In this document: one piece after another, positions 1-7,935 of the stretch
Layout of the letters: the number at the start of each line of letters is the position of its first letter
How positions within the stretch are numbered: the stretch's first letter is position 1
Assembly: GCA_016719945.1 (NCBI GenBank)
Contig: JADJYE010000002.1
Location: 186,001 to 250,000 of the forward strand
Source: Polyangiaceae bacterium
GTDB taxonomy: Bacteria > Myxococcota_A > Polyangia > Polyangiales > Polyangiaceae
DNA length: 64,000 nt
Direction of reading: 5' to 3'
The notes under the pieces: generated by a model
Databases searched by the model: none
The model's input: only the letters and a program-made list of their open reading frames with translations
Told to the model about the DNA's origin: nothing
Made by a program: the position numbers and the translations under genes

Positions 1-1
1 C

Positions 2-1088
2 CACGTCACCCTCTACGACAAGGAGCTGCGCCCCGCGCCGAGCCTCATCGCGCGCCATGACCTTGGGCTCACGGTGCAAGAGGTCTCCCACGAGTCGCCG
101 AGCGATCGGCAGCTGCGCATCCGGCGGCCGGAGGAGATCATCCGCGCCATCGAGGGGATGGATGGCGTCACCGGCGCGGCCGCGTCGCTCGTCGGCAGTG
201 CGGTCCTCTCCTATGGCCCGAAGCAGTACCCCGTCGACATGCGCGGCATCTACGGCGAGCGCCAGGACAAGGTCACGCCGATCGCCGAATACGTCTTGGA
301 GGGGAGCCTGCGCGCCCTCGACTCCGCGCCGGACGGGATCTTGCTCGGGTCCGGGGTCGCCACGCGACTCGGCGCGCACGTGGGGGACCAGCTGGTCGCT
401 GGCACCGCGAACGGCCAGCGCCTCTCGCTCCGGGTCGTCGGCATCTTCAGAATGCGAGATCCCGCCGATCGACGCCTCGCGCGTGTACGTGTCGCTGAGG
501 AACGCGCAGACGCTCATGGGGAAGCCCGACGTCGTCGGTCGCATCGACGTCAGGCTCTCCGACGAGAACGTCGCGCCCGAGATGTCGGATCGGCTGGAGC
601 GGATCTTCGGCTACGACGCGGAGAGCTGGCAGGAGCAAAACCAGAACTTTCTCTCCCTCTTCGCCCAGCAGAACATGATCATTGGCTTCGTCGTCGGGGC
701 GATCCTGGCCGTCGGCGGGTTCGGGATCCTCGCGATCCAGATCATGATCGTCCTCCAGAAGACGCGCGACATCGCGATCCTCCGCAGCGTCGGCTTCACC
801 CGCTCGGACATCCTCTCTGCGTTCTTGCTGCAAGGCGCCGTGATCGCGATCGTCGGCGCCACGCTCGGCGACCTGGGGGGTCACTACCTGATCGGCTTCC
901 TCGGCCAGCTGAAGACGAAGCAGGAGGGGCTCGTGAAGAGCGACACGTTCCTCGTCTACGACGACCCGAAGTTCTACTTCTACGGCTTCGGCTTCGCGCT
1001 GTTGATTGGCATCACCGCCAGCCTGATCCCCGCGCTGCGGGGCTCCCGGGTCGAGCCCGTCGACGTCCTCCGAGGTCAGATCGGGTGA
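2..1088 (+). pseudogene. ABC transporter permease (MacB/LolC-E, FtsX superfamily), 5' partial, frameshifted
   Basis: Inner-membrane permease of a MacB/LolCDE-type ABC transporter; its 5' end lies outside the window. The frame is open from base 2 and encodes the periplasmic domain up to VVGIF near base 448. The continuation (IPPIDASRVYVSL, then C-terminal membrane helices and the FtsX-type loop KTRDIAILRSVGFT) lies in the next frame. One extra base, or two lost bases, at about 449-456 would explain this. It is either a real lesion or a read error. The stop codon overlaps the GTG start of the ATPase gene as GTGA, so the two are co-translated. The substrate (lipoprotein, peptide or drug) cannot be told from sequence. 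The family call is firm; the functional state is not. Confidence 0.8.
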
Positions 1089-1843
1089 GCTCGGGGCCGC
1101 ACTCGGAGCGCGCGCCCCTGCACCCACGCGCGCCGTACCCACCGGCAGGTCGCGTCATCGTCGAGACACGCGGGCTCGCCCGCGACCTCGGCGTTCAGGT
1201 CAAGACGCGGATCCTCACCGGCATCGACCTCGACATCCACGAGCGGGAGTTCGTCAGCCTGACCGGGTTCTCCGGCTCCGGAAAGAGCACGCTCTTGTAC
1301 CTGCTGGGCGCGCTCGATCGCCCGACGGAGGGGGTCGTGCGCATCGACGGCGTCGACGTGAGCTCGCTCGACGACGACGGCCGCGCCGCGCTGCGCGCAG
1401 AGAAGCTGGGCTTCGTCTTCCAGTTCCACTTTCTGCTCCCGGAGTTCACCGTCAAAGAGAACGTGATGATCCCGATGCTCAAGCGCGGGAAGCGAAGCGC
1501 GAAGAGCGCGGAGGTGCGGGCCGAGGAGGTGCTCACCACGTTCGGTCTCGGCGAGCTCATGAAGAGGAGACCGAGTCAGCTCTCCGGAGGCCAGCAGCAG
1601 CGGGTCAGCATCGCGCGCGCGGTCGCCAACGACCCGCGCATCGTCTTGGCCGACGAACCGACGGGTAACCTCGATTCGAAGAACGGCGTCATCGTCATGG
1701 AGGTCTTCGAACGCCTCGTTCGAGAGGAGGGGCTCACCGTGGTGATGGTCACGCACGAGCGGACGTTCGCCTCGCTCGCCTCGCGCCAGATCGTCATGCA
1801 AGACGGCGCGATCATCGAGGATATCGATCAGCGCTCGGGCTGA
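1085..1843 (+). CDS. ABC transporter ATP-binding protein (LolD/MacB type)
   Basis: Cytoplasmic ATPase (252 aa) that would power the upstream permease. All nucleotide-binding motifs are visible: Walker A GFSGSGKST, Q-loop region FQFHFLLPEFT, signature LSGGQQQR, Walker B IVLADEPTGNLD and H-loop VTHE. ADEPTGNLD is characteristic of the LolD/MacB/FtsE subfamily. The GTG at 1085 is chosen because it overlaps the permease stop by four bases and leaves only about 25 residues before the conserved VIVETRGL strand. The same frame is also open upstream across the permease, but that stretch encodes the permease 5' part or is non-coding. It converges on an extensin-like gene only 7 bases downstream. Confidence 0.9.
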   Translation: MSSGPHSERAPLHPRAPYPPAGRVIVETRGLARDLGVQVKTRILTGIDLDIHEREFVSLTGFSGSGKSTLLYLLGALDRPTEGVVRIDGVDVSSLDDDGRAALRAEKLGFVFQFHFLLPEFTVKENVMIPMLKRGKRSAKSAEVRAEEVLTTFGLGELMKRRPSQLSGGQQQRVSIARAVANDPRIVLADEPTGNLDSKNGVIVMEVFERLVREEGLTVVMVTHERTFASLASRQIVMQDGAIIEDIDQRSG

Positions 1844-1850
1844 GCCCGCG

Positions 1851-2762
1851 TCAGCGCACGGTCGCGTGGCTGTCGCCGCGGCCGAGATCGAAGTGGAAGT
1901 GACCGCGGTGAGCCGCGTTGAAGCTCGGCGTGAGGACGCGATGAAAGATGCCTCTGCGCGCGATCTCGCACACGAGGTCGCGCAGGTGGATCGCGTCGAC
2001 CGAGGACCCTTCGAGCGTGGCCTCTGGACCGCAAGAGACGCTCCCGATCGGCGCGTGCCAGTCTCGCGGGATCGTCAGCTCGCGGCCGTCCTTTAGCTTG
2101 AACGACGTGACGTCGATCGCGAGGGCTCGGGCGTGTTGGCTCGGCTTCGCGCTGCGCTTCGCCTTCTTGCCCTTCTTCGAGCCGGGCGGGAGCACCGCGT
2201 TCTTCCGGTAGAAGTTGTCGACCTTCACCTCGACGACGTCAAAGCGGGCGAGCACGCTCGCGAGGTCGGCGAGCGCGAGGCCGAGCCGGCAGTCGAGGAC
2301 GCCGTGGGGGCTCGAAGCCGGCGGCACGACGAAGCGCACGCCGCCGAGGGGGCCCGTCAGCCGCATCGGGCTGGCGACGCCGTCGGCGCCGGTCGCGACC
2401 TTCTCGAGGGGAAGCCCGGCGCGGGCGCTCTCCTTCTCGCAGTCGGCGTCGGAGAGAGCTCCGATGCGGATCGCCGGGGCGTCCGCGGGGAGCGGCGGCA
2501 CGACCGCGCGGTATGTCGCTCCGGTCGAGTCGTCGGCGGCGGGGCTCGCCGGTGGCGGCCGAGAGGCCTCGTACCGGGCTGGCTCTGCGCCCTCGAACGA
2601 GCCCTCTTCGTCGTCCTGCAGCGACGTGTCGGAGCGCACGATCGGCGAGGCGTCGGGGCTCGGTGCGCTCGGCGCGCGCACGTCCACGCAGCCGCCAGCG
2701 CCGAGCACGGCGAGCACCAGACCCGCCGCGCGCACGCGGTCACCTCGGGTCGGCGCGGACAT
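1851..2762 (-). CDS. Extensin-like C-terminal domain lipoprotein
   Basis: Secreted lipoprotein (303 aa) with an N-terminal signal ending in the lipobox-like LGAGGC, followed by about 100 residues of low-complexity Pro/Ser/Ala/Asp linker. Residues from about 130 match the bacterial extensin-like C-terminal family (PF06904): conserved cysteines (DADCEKE, DCRLG, VSCGPE, LVCEIA), SQHARALAIDVTSFKL and the terminal HRGHFHFDLG. The His/Asp-rich motifs resemble the metal sites of D-Ala-D-Ala peptidase-like folds, so a cell-wall role is a family-level inference. The Lys-rich insert GSKKGKKAKRSAK between strands is unusual. The gene converges on the ABC ATPase and has its own upstream region with strong palindromes. 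Confidence 0.85.
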   Translation of the reverse strand: MSAPTRGDRVRAAGLVLAVLGAGGCVDVRAPSAPSPDASPIVRSDTSLQDDEEGSFEGAEPARYEASRPPPASPAADDSTGATYRAVVPPLPADAPAIRIGALSDADCEKESARAGLPLEKVATGADGVASPMRLTGPLGGVRFVVPPASSPHGVLDCRLGLALADLASVLARFDVVEVKVDNFYRKNAVLPPGSKKGKKAKRSAKPSQHARALAIDVTSFKLKDGRELTIPRDWHAPIGSVSCGPEATLEGSSVDAIHLRDLVCEIARRGIFHRVLTPSFNAAHRGHFHFDLGRGDSHATVR

Positions 2763-2818
2763 GCCCCGACCCTAGCCCAGCTCGGCGCAGGAAGGCCAAC
2801 AAGGGGGTGTCCCTGTTC

Positions 2819-2880
2819 GGCTCGGGGCTCGCCCGGCCCTCGCTCACGCTCGCAAGTGAAGGCCGGGCAATCCCCGAGCC
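2819..2880. repeat. 62-bp composite palindrome between two minus-strand genes
   Basis: Three nested inverted repeats: an outer 9-bp pair (2819-2827 with 2872-2880), a 3x3 internal loop, an inner 8-bp pair GCCCGGCC/GGCCGGGC (2831-2838 with 2861-2868) and a 4-bp apical stem (2844-2847 with 2856-2859). It has no T-tract. It lies 57 bases upstream of the extensin-like gene and 103 bases past the neighbouring gene's stop. It could be a terminator, a 5' UTR structure or a copy of a REP-like element. Confidence 0.6.
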
Positions 2881-2918
2881 TCACCCCGACCTATGTTCCA
2901 CCCCCCTTGATCTTGCTG

Positions 2919-2937
2919 GTCCGACCTCCGGTCGGAC
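2919..2937. terminator. Hairpin downstream of the minus-strand membrane protein gene
   Basis: Perfect 8-bp stem GTCCGACC/GGTCGGAC with a 3-base loop, 46 bases past the stop of the gene ending at 2983. No T-tract follows on the minus strand, so it would be a Rho-independent terminator only by structure. Confidence 0.4.
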
Positions 2938-2982
2938 GAGGGGGGGGCCCTAGCGCGGGCGACCGCCTTCCTAAACGGCAGG

Positions 2983-3816
2983 TCAGATGCGCGGGGGCTC
3001 GCGGGCGAGCGCCTCCTCGATCGCCGCGTCGGTCTCCGCCACCCGAGCGTCGTCCTCCTCGGCCAGCCGCGTGAGGGCGATCCGCAGCCTCGGCTCCGCG
3101 GCGCCCTCGGCGGCGACGCGGACTCGGCGGGTGTCGGCGCTCTTCGCCCGCAGCGCGATCGCGGCGCCGATGCGCTGCTCGGCCGGGGCCGTGGGATCGC
3201 CGAGCAAGCGCTCGACGTTGTCCTCGGACAGTCCCACCGTGCGGAAGTCCGAGCGCTGCCGCGCGAGGCGCACGAGATCGGCGCGCCACTCTGCGATAGT
3301 CCGCTGCCCTCGCTCGAGCGAGCGGAGGGCTTGCGCTCGGGCGAGCTGCGCCGACACGACCGCCTCGGACAACGTTCGAGCGATCTCCGGGTAGCGCTCG
3401 CGCGGCGCCCTGAACGGCAAGATCAAGGGAGCGTCGCCGCGCCTACCGATGTGCAGACCTCGCGGCGCGCCGCCCTGCTCGTGGACCCGGACCCACTGCA
3501 CGTCTTCGATGTTCAAGAACGCCCGGTCCACGGCGAGCCCATCCGCGCCCAGCGCGATGCGACGCGGGCTGAACCTTTTCGAAAGGACCCACGCCAGCAG
3601 CGCAAACAGCGCGCCGCCGACGAGGTACCACAAGGGCACGCCCGCCAGCGCCAGGTACACCGACGAGAACAGGGCGACGTACGCCGCGGTGAGCAGCGCC
3701 AAGAGCCGGCGCCACAGGCGGCTCCCCAGGGTGAGCTCGACGTGGGGGCTAGGCGTCGGCTCGTCTGCAGAGCTGCCCGCCTCGTCGGAGCGGGCGCCGT
3801 GGGCTGGCGCGACCAT
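2983..3816 (-). CDS. Hypothetical membrane protein with PH-like region
   Basis: 277-residue protein I do not recognise as a named family. Residues about 1-30 are an acidic, disordered cytoplasmic tail. Two adjacent membrane helices follow (LLALLTAAYVALFSSVYLAL and a second around WYLVGGALFALLAWVL). Next comes a beta-rich stretch (RIALGADGLAVD, EDVQWVRVHEQG, PLILPFRAP) of the kind found in bacterial PH-domain membrane proteins. The C-terminal 150 residues are helical and Arg/Ala-rich, compatible with HEAT-like repeats. It stands alone on the minus strand, divergent from the HmuY-like gene. Function unknown; membrane location is the only firm inference. Confidence 0.7.
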   Translation of the reverse strand: MVAPAHGARSDEAGSSADEPTPSPHVELTLGSRLWRRLLALLTAAYVALFSSVYLALAGVPLWYLVGGALFALLAWVLSKRFSPRRIALGADGLAVDRAFLNIEDVQWVRVHEQGGAPRGLHIGRRGDAPLILPFRAPRERYPEIARTLSEAVVSAQLARAQALRSLERGQRTIAEWRADLVRLARQRSDFRTVGLSEDNVERLLGDPTAPAEQRIGAAIALRAKSADTRRVRVAAEGAAEPRLRIALTRLAEEDDARVAETDAAIEEALAREPPRI

Positions 3817-3885
3817 GGCCTACCTTAGCCTTGGCTCGGGCCCGCGCGCACATTCTGGGGCCGCCCATTCCCCCTCCGCTCCGGT

Positions 3886-4722
3886 ATGATTCCGCCGATG
3901 GCATCCTCCAAGATCCTTAAGCTCGCTGCGCTCTTCGGCTTGTCTATCGTCGTCGCCTGCGGAGACGACGATACGAACGCGACTGGGGGCAGCGGCGGCT
4001 CCGGCACGGGTGGCGGTGTGGAGGGAGGCGGAGGGGGAGGGACCGGGGGTGCCGAGGCCGTCTGCACGGAGCCCACCCTCGTCCCGTGTGAGGACCAGGT
4101 CCTGCTCCAGATGAACCTCCAGGACGACGAGGCGCCAGGCGCGATCTCGAGCGTCGCCGACGGCGCGGGTTTTCGCTCCACCATCGACGCGACCGCGGGT
4201 GGCGCGTTCGCCGCGGACCCGGACTCGTACGTCTACGCGAAGTTCACGGCCACCGGTCTCGAGAAGGTCGCGCTCTCGGACGAGGCGTCGCTCACCTCGA
4301 TGGACTGGGACATCGCGTTCAGGCGCTACGTGGTCCGCATCAACAGCGGGCACTCGGGCCCCTCGTGCGTGACCGCGGCGCGCGTGCCCGGCACCCCCGA
4401 GTACGACGACCTGAGCGTGGACCCGAGCTCGCTCACGTTCCGCGCTGACGAATATTTCACGGAGAGCTGCGAGGTCATCGCCGACGGCACCGGCCTCGAA
4501 GGGTCCCCCGCGACCGCGCTCTCGAGCTACTGGACCTACCCGGGCTGCGTGCAGATGACGGGCAACGTCTTCGTCGTGCAGCTGGCGGATGGCCAGCTCG
4601 TCAAGCTGACGGTCGAGCTGTATTACAACGAGACCTCTCAGCAACAGTGCCAGGACGAGGGCATGGTGCCCATGAGCGGCAGCGACGCCGCGAACTTCCA
4701 GGTCCGCTGGGCGTTCCTGTGA
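3886..4722 (+). CDS. HmuY-family lipoprotein (putative heme-binding)
   Basis: Outer-membrane-type lipoprotein of 278 aa: a signal peptide ending in SIVVAC, the CGDDD and Gly-rich linker typical of myxobacterial surface lipoproteins, then a HmuY-like domain. The diagnostic region is SMDWDIAFRRYVVRINSG, followed by SGPSCVTAAR and a C-terminal YYNETS...FQVRWAFL strand. HmuY proteins bind heme for TonB-dependent uptake in Bacteroidetes; heme binding here is inferred from family only. A second in-frame ATG at 3898 (MASSKIL) is an equally good start. The stop overlaps the GTG of the following metalloprotease gene, so the two are translationally coupled. No TonB receptor is visible nearby. Confidence 0.75.
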   Translation: MIPPMASSKILKLAALFGLSIVVACGDDDTNATGGSGGSGTGGGVEGGGGGGTGGAEAVCTEPTLVPCEDQVLLQMNLQDDEAPGAISSVADGAGFRSTIDATAGGAFAADPDSYVYAKFTATGLEKVALSDEASLTSMDWDIAFRRYVVRINSGHSGPSCVTAARVPGTPEYDDLSVDPSSLTFRADEYFTESCEVIADGTGLEGSPATALSSYWTYPGCVQMTGNVFVVQLADGQLVKLTVELYYNETSQQQCQDEGMVPMSGSDAANFQVRWAFL

Positions 4723-6305
4723 GGTCGGCTCCGCAGCTCGGGGTGTGCGCCGCGCTGCTGCTCGCGGCCTGTGCCGAGGGGGACGACGTCGAGCTCCGGT
4801 TCGGCGAGCCGGGGTCCGAGGTCGAGGTCCGCCCCGACACGCCTGGCAACAACCTGCAGTTCAACTTCGATCGCGCCGATCTGGTCGAGGCCTTCGGCTC
4901 GCCGGGCGGGCGCTTCCTCATCCACTACACGCGCGATGGCGACAACGCGGTCCCCAGCGCGGACGATGACGTCTCCGGGGTGCCCGACTTCGTCGAAGAG
5001 GTCGCTGGCGTGTACGATGAGGTGCTCGGCTTCTATGAGGGCCTCGGCTTTCGCGCGCCCCTCGACGACGCGGCGGTGACCGACAACGGCGGGGACGATC
5101 GCTTCGACGTGTACCTCGTCGATTTTGCCGGGGTCGGCGACGGCAATTTCCAGAGAGACGGCTGCTCCTCGACCAACCCGGATCAGTGTCGCGGCTACAT
5201 GATCCAGGAGAACGACTACGTCGGGTATGGCTACCCGTCGACGCTCGTGGCCAACCGCATCCTCGGCAGCCACGAGCTCTTCCACGCCGTGCAGTCCGCC
5301 TATGACGTGGAGCAAGGCAGCGTGCTCGCAGAGGGCACCGCGGTGTGGGCGACCGAGCAGTTCGATCCCTCCCTCGACGACCTCGAGTGGTTCATCACGG
5401 GGTTCTTCGAGAACGTCGATCGCCCCCTCGACGAGCCGCTGCCGGGGCCCGCCGACCCCTACAGCTATGGGGCCGGGGTGTTCTTCCAGTTCCTGCACGA
5501 GGCGCTCGGCCCCACGGTCGTGCGATCGCTCTGGGAGCGCTGCGAGGACGGCGCCGGCGGAGTCGACGATCCGTATTGGCTCGACGTGCTCGACGCCACC
5601 CTGCAAGACGCCGCTGACATCAGCTTCTCGGACGCGTACCTCGAGTTCGCGACGTGGAACCTCCGCACGGACGACTTCGCCGACCCGTCGGCGTCGTACG
5701 CCTCGGGGGACCAATACCCCCGCGTTCGAATCGACGCCGAGACCGCGCCCCATAGCGACGATCAGCTGCGGGTGTACAAGGCCTCGTCCCAATATTATGG
5801 GGTAGAGCCAGGGGGGCGCGTCTCGATGACGGCGGCGCTCGTCGCGCCTGCGGCCGATCCGGCGGCCACCGAGGGGCTGCGGCTGCTGCTCGCGACCGAG
5901 AGCGGTGACAGCGTGACCCACGAAGAGCTGACCGACGTCGCCGCCGGCACGCAGACCATAACGACATCCACGGCAGATCGCCTGGTCGTCGTCGTGGTGA
6001 ACACCGCGACGACCGGCGACTCGAAGAAGCCCGGCCTGTGCATCGGTACCGTCGAGGAGGTCGCCACCTGCGCCGCCGCGCTCAGCGGCGAGGGCGGCGG
6101 CGGCGCCGGTGGTGGCGGCGCGGGCGGTGAGTCGGGTGAGGGCGGCGGCGCAGGCGGCGACGGCGCCGACGACACAGAGGACGGGTGCGGGTGCCGCGTC
6201 CCGGTGAGGCGCGCGGACTCGAGCGGGCTCTCGGTCGTGGCGCTCGGCCTCGCGCTTCAGCTCTGGCGACGCCGCAAGAAGAGCAGCCCGAGCGCGAGTG
6301 CATAG
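4719..6305 (+). CDS. MXAN_6640-family secreted metalloprotease with MYXO-CTERM-like tail
   Basis: Predicted secreted zinc protease (528 aa). The GTG at 4719 overlaps the HmuY gene's stop and gives an ideal lipoprotein signal (GVCAALLLAACAE). The catalytic motif HELFH (HExxH) sits in ILGSHELFHAVQSAYD, followed by the downstream EGTAVWATEQF helix that supplies the third ligand in gluzincin-like folds. This matches the MXAN_6640 family of putative myxobacterial metalloproteases. The C-terminus has a Gly/Glu linker, GCGCR, a hydrophobic helix (LSVVALGLALQLW) and RRRKK, a MYXO-CTERM-like sorting signal. Its last 49 bases overlap, in antisense, the tail-coding end of the subtilisin gene. Confidence 0.85.
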   Translation: MRSAPQLGVCAALLLAACAEGDDVELRFGEPGSEVEVRPDTPGNNLQFNFDRADLVEAFGSPGGRFLIHYTRDGDNAVPSADDDVSGVPDFVEEVAGVYDEVLGFYEGLGFRAPLDDAAVTDNGGDDRFDVYLVDFAGVGDGNFQRDGCSSTNPDQCRGYMIQENDYVGYGYPSTLVANRILGSHELFHAVQSAYDVEQGSVLAEGTAVWATEQFDPSLDDLEWFITGFFENVDRPLDEPLPGPADPYSYGAGVFFQFLHEALGPTVVRSLWERCEDGAGGVDDPYWLDVLDATLQDAADISFSDAYLEFATWNLRTDDFADPSASYASGDQYPRVRIDAETAPHSDDQLRVYKASSQYYGVEPGGRVSMTAALVAPAADPAATEGLRLLLATESGDSVTHEELTDVAAGTQTITTSTADRLVVVVVNTATTGDSKKPGLCIGTVEEVATCAAALSGEGGGGAGGGGAGGESGEGGGAGGDGADDTEDGCGCRVPVRRADSSGLSVVALGLALQLWRRRKKSSPSASA

Positions 6306-7849
6306 AGGCCCGCCCCGTCGCCGGCTCGGGCGGAGGAGAGGGAGCAATCGCAGCCCGCCTCCTCCCCGTCGCCGTCGGGGGTGGCGCCTCCGCCCTCACC
6401 AGCCCCGCCGGCGCCGCTCCCGCCGCCCCCTTCGCCAGGCGTCACGCCCAGGGCGACGCTCAGCGCCTCCGCCGGCTGGATGATCCCGTAGCCGTACACA
6501 GGGTCGTGACCCGCCCCGTCCGGCACGGCGTAGGGGGCGGGGCGAAGCGTCTCCAAGAGGATCGCGCTCAGCTCCGCGCCCGTTTTGTCGGGGGCGGCGC
6601 TCGCGAGCAAGCCAGCGATGCCCGCAGCGACCGGGCAGGCCGACGAGGTGCCCCCGAACAGGCTCGTGTAGTCGGTCGGATCGCTGCCTTCGGGGCCGCT
6701 GATGTCGGTCGTGAGGGTGCCTGTCGGCGCGACGAAATCGACCGCGGCGCCGCGGTTCGTGAACGGGGTCGACTCGTCGAAGTTGTTGATCGCCCCCACA
6801 CACAGCACGCCGTCGACCGCCTGGAGCTCGTCGTCCTCGATCTCCCGGTCGTCGTTTCCGGCCGCGAAGAGGACGAGGGCGCCCTTGCCGCCGCGCCCCT
6901 GGGTGGCGACCTCGCGGATCACATCCGCGAGCGCGCTCGGCGCAGGCATGGCCTCGACGAAGCCCCAGCTGTTCGAGACGACGTCGGCGTCGACGTCGAG
7001 GGCGAACTGAAAGGCGTCGATGTCGGCGGACAGCGGCGTCAGCTCGTCCGACAGCAGACGCACGCAACGCACGCGGCACTCGGGGCAGCCGCCGGCGATG
7101 CCCTCGTCGTTGTCGGTCGCCGCGCCCACGAGCCCGGCGCATTCGGTGCCGTGGGCGGCGCCGCTGTCGGTCAGCTCGAAGCTCGGGTCGTCGTCGCCGT
7201 CGACGACGTCGCGGCCGGGGTCGAGCTTGCTCGCGAGGTCGGGGTGAGCGAGATCGCAGCCGGTGTCCACGACGACGATCGAGGTCTCGGCGCTCCCGCG
7301 CGTGAGCCCCCACGCGTCGGGCATACCCAGGTTGTCGAAGTACCATTGCCCGCCGTACCGCGGATCGCTGGGCGTGTAGGGGTCGGCCAGGACGCGCGTG
7401 CGCAGGTACAGGTTCGGGGTGATCTCGACGACGCCGCTCGGCCGCGCCCCTGCCGGGCTCATGCGCGCGGCGAGCGCGAGGCCGTCCGCGCCTCCGGCGT
7501 CCTCGACCAGCCAGAGCCCAACGCTCGGGGCGAGCGGCCGGACGACGCGGACGCCGTGCCCGGTGAGCGTCAACGGGTCGGCGCCGGGCTCCAGCTTGGC
7601 GATCGCGGTGCTGTCGACGTGGGCGAGCACGACGCGGCCGCGCGAGTGTTGCAGCCTCACCGGCGTCAGCGCTCGTCCACGCGCGTCCGTCTCGGGGAGA
7701 CCCACCCGCTGTGCGACGACCGCCCGTCCGCCATCCGTGAAGCTCACGGCCGGCGATGGGACGGTGGGGTCGGCGAAGGCCGGCGACGCGGCGAGCAGCA
7801 GGCTCGCCGCGGCCTGGATCGTGAGGAGGATGGATCGAGAGGTGCTCAA
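6257..7849 (-). CDS. S8 subtilisin-like serine protease with MYXO-CTERM-like tail
   Basis: Secreted subtilase of about 530 aa. The catalytic triad is visible: Asp in VVDTGCDLAHPDL, His in GAAHGTECAG, Ser in GGTSSACPVAAG; the oxyanion Asn is in FAAGNDD. An N-terminal propeptide precedes the domain, and the C-terminus carries a GGGGSGAGG linker, AGCDCS, a hydrophobic helix and RRR. The TTG at 7849 is preferred because it places the signal peptide (SILLTIQAAASLLLAASPAFA) at the N-terminus; the same frame is open to 8056 without a better start. The gene converges on the metalloprotease with a 49-bp overlap of the two tails. Target substrates are unknown. Confidence 0.9.
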   Translation of the reverse strand: MSTSRSILLTIQAAASLLLAASPAFADPTVPSPAVSFTDGGRAVVAQRVGLPETDARGRALTPVRLQHSRGRVVLAHVDSTAIAKLEPGADPLTLTGHGVRVVRPLAPSVGLWLVEDAGGADGLALAARMSPAGARPSGVVEITPNLYLRTRVLADPYTPSDPRYGGQWYFDNLGMPDAWGLTRGSAETSIVVVDTGCDLAHPDLASKLDPGRDVVDGDDDPSFELTDSGAAHGTECAGLVGAATDNDEGIAGGCPECRVRCVRLLSDELTPLSADIDAFQFALDVDADVVSNSWGFVEAMPAPSALADVIREVATQGRGGKGALVLFAAGNDDREIEDDELQAVDGVLCVGAINNFDESTPFTNRGAAVDFVAPTGTLTTDISGPEGSDPTDYTSLFGGTSSACPVAAGIAGLLASAAPDKTGAELSAILLETLRPAPYAVPDGAGHDPVYGYGIIQPAEALSVALGVTPGEGGGGSGAGGAGEGGGATPDGDGEEAGCDCSLSSARAGDGAGLYALALGLLFLRRRQS

Positions 7850-7935
7850 GGCCTCCGCAGGATAGCACCTGCCAGGCCGCTCCTCTGGATCACGCTTCCG
7901 GCGAGACGATGTCGCGGAGCCCGGGCCGGTCCGTC

